Assembly (NCBI GenBank): GCA_040755095.1
Contig: JBFMBH010000002.1
Location: 1-46,607, forward strand
Length of the DNA stretch: 46,607 nt
Direction of reading: 5' to 3'
Origin: Thermodesulfobacteriota bacterium
GTDB lineage: Bacteria > Desulfobacterota > Desulfobulbia > Desulfobulbales > JBFMBH01
The stretch's first letter is position 1. The number at the start of each line of letters is the position of its first letter. The translations under genes and the position numbers were made by a program. The notes beneath the pieces are model-generated. The model searched no databases and was not told the DNA's origin. It worked only from the letters and a program-made list of their open reading frames with translations. Below are positions 42,289-46,607 of the stretch, one piece after another.

Positions 42289-42387
42289 TCAAGGGGTACA
42301 CGAGTCGCCGAGGAGGCGCTTCAGTCCCCAGAGGCCCAGGCCGCCGGCGGCCAGGGAGACAAGCAGGAATGCGGCTTCTTTGAGCAT
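42289..42387 (-). CDS. possible 32-aa single-span membrane peptide
   Basis: A short frame on the minus strand encodes a peptide with a charged start (MLKEA), a hydrophobic span with a glycine run (AFLLVSLAAGGLGLWGL) and a basic end (KRLLG). AAAGGGAG lies just before the ATG, closer than ideal. It fills an otherwise empty 380-bp gap upstream of the Ehr operon promoter. The composition is what a real small membrane protein would have, but it is too short to be sure. Confidence 0.4.
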   Translation of the reverse strand: MLKEAAFLLVSLAAGGLGLWGLKRLLGDSCTP

Positions 42388-42464
42388 GGCTCCCTTTGGC
42401 CCCCTCTGGACAGCCGTCTTGCCGATTGACGGCCCCGGCTTTGACCTCATAGAATGGCCAGGCC

Positions 42465-43214
42465 ATGACCGCCCTGATCCGCGTCGGCACCTCGGGCTGG
42501 AGCTATCCCCACTGGCGGGAGACAGTATACCCAGCGGACTGTCCCCCGGCGAGGTGGCTGGAGTGGTACGCCGGCCAGCTGGACACCGTGGAGCTCAACG
42601 CCAGCTTCTACCGGCTGCCCCAGCCGGCCACCTTCGCCGGCTGGCGGCGGCGGACGCCGGCCGCCTTTCTGTGGGCGGTCAAGGCCAGCCGCTATCTCAC
42701 CCATGTCCGGCGGCTGGCTGATCCGGCGGAGCCTTTGGCCCGGCTGTATCAGGCGGTGGATGAGCTGGGGGAGAAGCTGGGTCCCATCCTCTGCCAGTTG
42801 CCGCCCAGCCTCGTTTTCGCCGAGCAGCTGCTGGTCGATTTCTGCCAGGCCCTGGACGGCCGGCGGCGCCACGCCCTGGAGGTCCGCCACCCCAGCTGGC
42901 TGGGAGCCTTGGCCCGGAAGATCATGGCCGACCACAATCTGGCCCTGTGCATCGCCGACGCGGCTGGCCGCTACCCGTACCACGAGGAGCTGACCGCGGA
43001 CTTTGTCTATCTGCGCCTGCACGGGGCCGAATCCCTTTACGGCTCCCTCTACCGCGAGGAGCAGCTGGCGGCCTGGGCCGGCAAGCTGGCCGCCTGGGGC
43101 CGGCCCGGCTATGTCTATTTCGACAACGACGCCCAGGGCCATGCCTTTGCCAACGCCCGCCGGCTGGCGGAGCTGGTGGCCGGCCCTCTCACTGACCCCG
43201 GAGGCTCTCCATGA
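42465..43214 (+). CDS. DUF72 (YecE-like) protein
   Basis: The 249-aa protein begins with the family start IRVGTSGWSYPHWRETVYP. It then has ELNASFYRLP, FLWAVKASRYLTH, LEVRHPSWL and FVYLRLHG, and ends with YVYFDNDAQGHAFANA. These blocks make up a TIM-barrel of unknown function that is widespread in bacteria. No strong ribosome site is visible. Its stop overlaps the next gene's start by 4 nt. Confidence 0.95.
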   Translation: MTALIRVGTSGWSYPHWRETVYPADCPPARWLEWYAGQLDTVELNASFYRLPQPATFAGWRRRTPAAFLWAVKASRYLTHVRRLADPAEPLARLYQAVDELGEKLGPILCQLPPSLVFAEQLLVDFCQALDGRRRHALEVRHPSWLGALARKIMADHNLALCIADAAGRYPYHEELTADFVYLRLHGAESLYGSLYREEQLAAWAGKLAAWGRPGYVYFDNDAQGHAFANARRLAELVAGPLTDPGGSP

Positions 43215-43516
43215 CCACCCGACAGCGCAGCGGCCTGGCTTTCCTGGCGATCCTGATCCCTGTTCTGGCTGCCGGCTGCGGCTCCGGCCCCCAGGAGGAC
43301 GCCTGGCGCAAGGACCCTGATGCCAGCCTGTTCGCCAATCGCTGCTCCCACTGCCACAGCGCCAGCCGGCCCCTGGGCGAGCGCCGCTCCGCCGCGGCCT
43401 GGCAGGCCACTGTGCAGCGCATGCGGGGCAAGGATCCCAACTGGATCTCTGCCGAGGAGGCGAATCGGATCGCCGCCTTCCTGGCCCGCCACCGGGCCAG
43501 TGTCAACCCCCAGTGA
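43211..43516 (+). CDS. small monohaem c-type lipoprotein
   Basis: The 101-aa protein has a signal ending in the lipobox LAAGC, so it should be lipid-anchored outside the cytoplasm. It has a single haem site CSHCH (about residues 45-49) and the helix-rich build of a short class I-like cytochrome c (ISAEEANRIAAFLARH). A methionine in VQRMRGKDP could be the distal ligand. It overlaps the DUF72 gene by 4 nt. Confidence 0.9.
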   Translation: MTTRQRSGLAFLAILIPVLAAGCGSGPQEDAWRKDPDASLFANRCSHCHSASRPLGERRSAAAWQATVQRMRGKDPNWISAEEANRIAAFLARHRASVNPQ

Positions 43517-43531
43517 AGGAGGACACCCCCC

Positions 43532-44521
43532 ATGGGCGAAATCACCAGCGCAGGTCAGATCCTGAGCCTGTCCACCGGCTACTGGCAGGCCTCGACCCTC
43601 CACGCCGGCGTCCGGCTGGGGGTGTTCACCGTCCTCAACGAGGGTGGCCGGAGCGGGGAAGAGGTGGCGGCGGCCACCGGCGCCCATCCCCGGGCCACCA
43701 CCGTGCTCCTCAATGCCCTGGCCGCCATGGGCCTGCTGCAGAAGACCGGCGATCGCTTCACCAACGGCCCGGCCGCGGCCCGTTTTCTGGTCGAGGGCAC
43801 CCCTGGCTACATCGGCTACATCATCTTGCACCACCACCATCTGGTGGACGGCTGGGCCCAGCTCGACACCGCGGTGCGCACCGGCGAGGCGGTGGAGAAG
43901 CGGAGCTACGGCGAGGAGCGGGAGCGGGAGAGCTTCCAGCTGGGCATGTTCAACTTGGCCATGGCCATTGCCCCCCGGCTGGCCGCGGAGATCGACCTCG
44001 CCGGCCGGCGGCGGCTCCTGGATCTGGGAGGAGGGCCTGGCACCTACGCCATCCACTTCTGCCTGGCCAACCCGGGCCTGACCGCGGTCATCTTCGACCG
44101 GCCGACCACCGAGCCTTTTGCCCGGGCTACGGTGGAGCGCTTCGGGCTCGCTGGCCGTATCGACTTTGCCGCCGGCGATTTCAACCAGACGCCCCTGCCC
44201 GCCGGGTGTGACGTGGCCTGGCTGTCCCAGATCCTGCACAGCAACGGCCCCGAGGCCTGCCAGCGGCTGATCAGGAAGACCCGCGATGCCCTGGCCCCGG
44301 GCGGCCTGGTCATGGTGCACGAGTTCCTGCTGGACGACAGCCACGCCGCGCCGCTCTTCCCGGCCCTGTTCTCCCTCAACATGCTGGTCAACAACGGCAA
44401 CGGCCGTTCCTACTCGGAGGGGGATCTCCGGGCCATGCTCCAGGAGGCTGGCCTGAAGGATATCCGCCGCCTGGCCTTTGTGGGCCCCAACGACTCAGGG
44501 ATCGTGGCCGGCACGGTATAG
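43532..44521 (+). CDS. O-methyltransferase (SAM-dependent, Methyltransf_2 type)
   Basis: The 329-aa protein has a winged-helix dimerisation domain at the N-terminus (GVFTVLNEGGRSGEEVAAAT, ALAAMGLLQKTGDRF). The SAM-binding domain has motif I LLDLGGGPGTYAIHF and the later blocks AVIFDRP, FAAGDF and ALAPGGLVMVHEFLL. Similar enzymes methylate small molecules or act in pigment or quinone pathways; the substrate is unknown. AGGAGG precedes the ATG. It is only 15 nt after the cytochrome gene. Confidence 0.93.
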   Translation: MGEITSAGQILSLSTGYWQASTLHAGVRLGVFTVLNEGGRSGEEVAAATGAHPRATTVLLNALAAMGLLQKTGDRFTNGPAAARFLVEGTPGYIGYIILHHHHLVDGWAQLDTAVRTGEAVEKRSYGEERERESFQLGMFNLAMAIAPRLAAEIDLAGRRRLLDLGGGPGTYAIHFCLANPGLTAVIFDRPTTEPFARATVERFGLAGRIDFAAGDFNQTPLPAGCDVAWLSQILHSNGPEACQRLIRKTRDALAPGGLVMVHEFLLDDSHAAPLFPALFSLNMLVNNGNGRSYSEGDLRAMLQEAGLKDIRRLAFVGPNDSGIVAGTV

Positions 44522-44956
44522 CTACAGCGGCGGCAAGGTGATCTTCACCGACTCCTTGTCCTTGTCCTTCTTGATCTTCACCGCCACGTCCACCTGGCCG
44601 CTGCGCAGGCCCAGGACCAGGGGGGACGCACCGGAGTCTTCCAGGTGCAGGATGGACCGGAGGGTGGCGACCAGCTCGGCAAAGAGGGCAGGGGAGGGGG
44701 CCGGCAGGGTGGATTTACCGTCCTCGGTGACCAGCTTGGCCGTCACCGTGCCCTTCTTGCTTTTGAAGCTGAGCTTGACCGCTTTCTCGCTCAGGGCGTG
44801 GAGCAGGGCCAGGGCCAGGTACTTGAGGCCGCCTTCGGTGAGGTCCGCGCCGGGCTCGGCGGCGGCACGGGCCATCTCGGCCGCGAAATCGGTGTCGGTG
44901 TAGCAGTCACACATCTCCTGCAGGCGGGCATGCGCGTTGTGGGTCAGCTTGTCCAT
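44522..44956 (-). CDS. hypothetical protein of 144 aa
   Basis: I do not recognise a family. The protein starts DKLTHNAHARLQEMCDCYTDTDF, has a helical middle (GLKYLALALLHALSEKAVKL), and ends in strands with a lysine-rich patch (VDVAVKIKKDKDKESVKITLPPL). The start ATG at 44956 has AGGAG 7 nt upstream, which supports translation. Its stop directly abuts the stop of the convergent methyltransferase gene, with no nucleotide between the two genes. Confidence 0.82.
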   Translation of the reverse strand: MDKLTHNAHARLQEMCDCYTDTDFAAEMARAAAEPGADLTEGGLKYLALALLHALSEKAVKLSFKSKKGTVTAKLVTEDGKSTLPAPSPALFAELVATLRSILHLEDSGASPLVLGLRSGQVDVAVKIKKDKDKESVKITLPPL

Positions 44957-45102
44957 GACGGTCTCCTGTGGCATGGGTGAGGGATGCGGCTGCCGGCGAC
45001 GCCCGCCGGCAGGGTGATTCCTTGTAGCACGGAACAAAGAAGTCTGTCATCCCGGAGGGCGTCCGGTCCGCCCTCCTTTCCGTCTTGTACCAGGAGGACG
45101 AC

Positions 45103-46607
45103 ATGCCACGCACCGCAACCGCCCGGCCGCGGCCGGTCCGCCTTCGGGACTACCGCCCGCCGGCGTTTGCCATCGACACCACGGACCTTCTGGTGGAGCT
45201 GGATCCGGACGCGACCCGCATCAGGGCGCGGCTTCAGTTCCGCAGGCTGACCGCGGGCCCCACGCCCCTGGTCCTGGCGGGGCGGGACCTCGTGCTCACC
45301 GGGCTGTCCCTGGACGGCGAGCCCCTGGCAGCGGACCGTTTTCAGGTCCGCCCCGGACAGCTCACGGTGCAGGAGCCGCCGGAGCGGTTCCTGCTCGAGG
45401 TCAGCACCCGGGTCAACCCTGCGGCCAATACCGCCCTGGAAGGGCTCTACACCTCAGGGGGCCTGTTCTGCACCCAGTGCGAGCCGGAGGGCTTCCGCCG
45501 CCTGACCTACTTTCTGGACCGCCCGGATGTGCTGTCGGTCTTCACCACCACCATCGTCGCCGACCCCGAGCGCTGGCCGGTGCTGCTGGCCAACGGCAAC
45601 CTGGCGGCAGCCGGCTCCTGGCCGGATGGCCGCAGCTATGCCCGCTGGCACGATCCCTTCCCCAAGCCCTGCTACCTGTTCGCCCTGGTGGCCGGCCCCC
45701 TGGTCGCGGCAGAGGACGCCTTCGTCACCGCCTCCGGCCGGCGGGTGGAGCTGAAGCTGTATGTGCGGCCCGAGCACCTGGACCGCACCGACCACGCCCT
45801 GGCCAGCCTGAAGAAGGCCATGGCCTGGGACGAGCGGGTCTTTGGCCGCGAATACGATCTCGACCTCTACATGATTGTGGCCATCGATGACTTCAACATG
45901 GGCGCCATGGAGAACAAGGGCCTCAACCTGTTCAACGCCCAGTATGTGCTGGCCAAGCCCGAGACCGCCACCGACGCCGATTTCCAGAGCATCACCGCCG
46001 TCATCGCCCACGAGTACTTCCACAACTGGACCGGCAACCGCATCACCTGCCGGGACTGGTTCCAGCTGAGCCTCAAGGAGGGGCTCACCATCTTCCGGGA
46101 CCAGGAATTCACCGCTGACACCGTCTGCCGGCCGGTGAAGAGGATCAACGACGTGCGCCATCTGCGCACCAGCCAGTTTCCGGAAGACGCCGGCCCCCTG
46201 GCCCACCCGGTCCAGCCCCAGTCCTATATCGAGATCAACAATTTTTATACCAGCACCGTCTACCAGAAGGGCGCGGAGGTGGCGCGCATGCTCCGCCTGG
46301 TGGTCGGTGAGGCGGCCTTCATGGCCGGCATGGACCTCTTTTTCCGCCGCCACGACGGACAGGCGGTGACCATCGACGACTTCCTGGCCGCCATGGCCGA
46401 GACCTCTGGCCAGGATCTCGGCCAGTTCCGGCGCTGGTACACCCAGGCTGGCACCCCGGAGGTGCGGGTCGAGCACACCTATGATCCGCGCCGCCGCCGG
46501 CTGCGTCTGGTCCTGGAGCAGGACTGCCCGCCCAGCCCGGGCCAGAGGAGGAAGGCCCCTTTCCTCATCCCGGTGGCGGTGGGTCTGGTGGGCAGCCAGG
46601 GCCAGGA
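45103..46607 (+). CDS. pepN: aminopeptidase N (M1 family), 3' end outside window
   Basis: The frame is open from the ATG at 45103, with AGGAGG upstream, to the window edge, 501 codons. It has the exopeptidase motif GAMEN (residues 267-271), the zinc site HEYFH (303-307, in HEYFHNWTGNR) and the third zinc ligand E326 (LKEGLT). The N-terminal beta domain is complete. It removes N-terminal residues from peptides in the cytoplasm. The gene should continue for roughly 350-380 codons to reach the usual length of about 870. Confidence 0.96.
   Translation, partial: MPRTATARPRPVRLRDYRPPAFAIDTTDLLVELDPDATRIRARLQFRRLTAGPTPLVLAGRDLVLTGLSLDGEPLAADRFQVRPGQLTVQEPPERFLLEVSTRVNPAANTALEGLYTSGGLFCTQCEPEGFRRLTYFLDRPDVLSVFTTTIVADPERWPVLLANGNLAAAGSWPDGRSYARWHDPFPKPCYLFALVAGPLVAAEDAFVTASGRRVELKLYVRPEHLDRTDHALASLKKAMAWDERVFGREYDLDLYMIVAIDDFNMGAMENKGLNLFNAQYVLAKPETATDADFQSITAVIAHEYFHNWTGNRITCRDWFQLSLKEGLTIFRDQEFTADTVCRPVKRINDVRHLRTSQFPEDAGPLAHPVQPQSYIEINNFYTSTVYQKGAEVARMLRLVVGEAAFMAGMDLFFRRHDGQAVTIDDFLAAMAETSGQDLGQFRRWYTQAGTPEVRVEHTYDPRRRRLRLVLEQDCPPSPGQRRKAPFLIPVAVGLVGSQGQ

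Overview
This 46.6-kb window is high-G+C bacterial chromosome, dense with genes. It most resembles a Desulfobacterota (former deltaproteobacterial) genome. The reasons are a true DsrC, a six-gene Hyf/Ehr-type membrane complex, a seven-haem periplasmic cytochrome, a SAT-APS kinase fusion of the kind seen in Geobacter/Desulfuromonas relatives, and a minimal bacterial V-type ATPase. The taxonomic call is inference. No rRNA, tRNA or CRISPR was seen.

Layout. (1) 1-3719, minus strand: a secreted beta-helix protein running off the left edge, a SAT/APS-kinase fusion whose sulfurylase active site is degenerate, and an FKBP/SlyD-like isomerase. (2) 3720-4387: gene-free, with a collagen-like 9-bp tandem repeat, 16-bp direct repeats, a candidate promoter and a long inverted repeat. 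(3) 4388-15160, plus strand: a V-type ATPase locus in the order B-D-I-K-E-DUF2764-A. This is a rotation of the usual E-DUF2764-A-B-D-I-K order. It is interrupted by a TumE-type toxin/antitoxin-like pair between B and D and by a TonB-dependent receptor between E and DUF2764. A second copy of the last codons of the B gene lies just before D, so the toxin cassette appears to have entered the 3' end of the B gene. The K subunit keeps the residues that bind Na+ in Enterococcus NtpK.

(4) 15236-24531: two DUF4143 ATPases, a response-regulator diguanylate cyclase, the two subunits of a type IIA topoisomerase (ParE/ParC type), an AAA ATPase gene cut short beside a transposase remnant, a RelE-like remnant, and a DUF3782-like nuclease-fold protein. 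(5) 24795-31715: a cytochrome with one unusual CX3CH site, a vapBC pair, an amidase fragment, an unrecognised 306-aa gene, an AbrB/RelE pair, a tRNA-dihydrouridine synthase, a Bax-like glucosaminidase and a lipoprotein, ending in a good terminator. (6) 31833-33518: EttA. (7) 42161-33803, minus strand: a promoter followed by an HTH-EIIA regulator, then hyfB-, C-, E-, F-, G- and I-like genes, tightly coupled, then dsrC behind a perfect hairpin. The catalytic-type large subunit has lost all NiFe-binding cysteines, so this is an Ehr-type complex and not a hydrogenase. (8) 42289-46607: a possible 32-aa membrane peptide, a DUF72 protein, a monohaem c-type lipoprotein, an O-methyltransferase, a hypothetical protein, and aminopeptidase N running off the right edge.

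The most promising candidate for something undescribed is the regulator-Ehr-DsrC operon: a membrane ion-pump-like module without a hydrogenase site, headed by an EIIA sensor and followed by the sulfur-carrier protein DsrC. The interrupted, rotated Na+-signature V-ATPase locus and the degenerate SAT/APS-kinase fusion come next.
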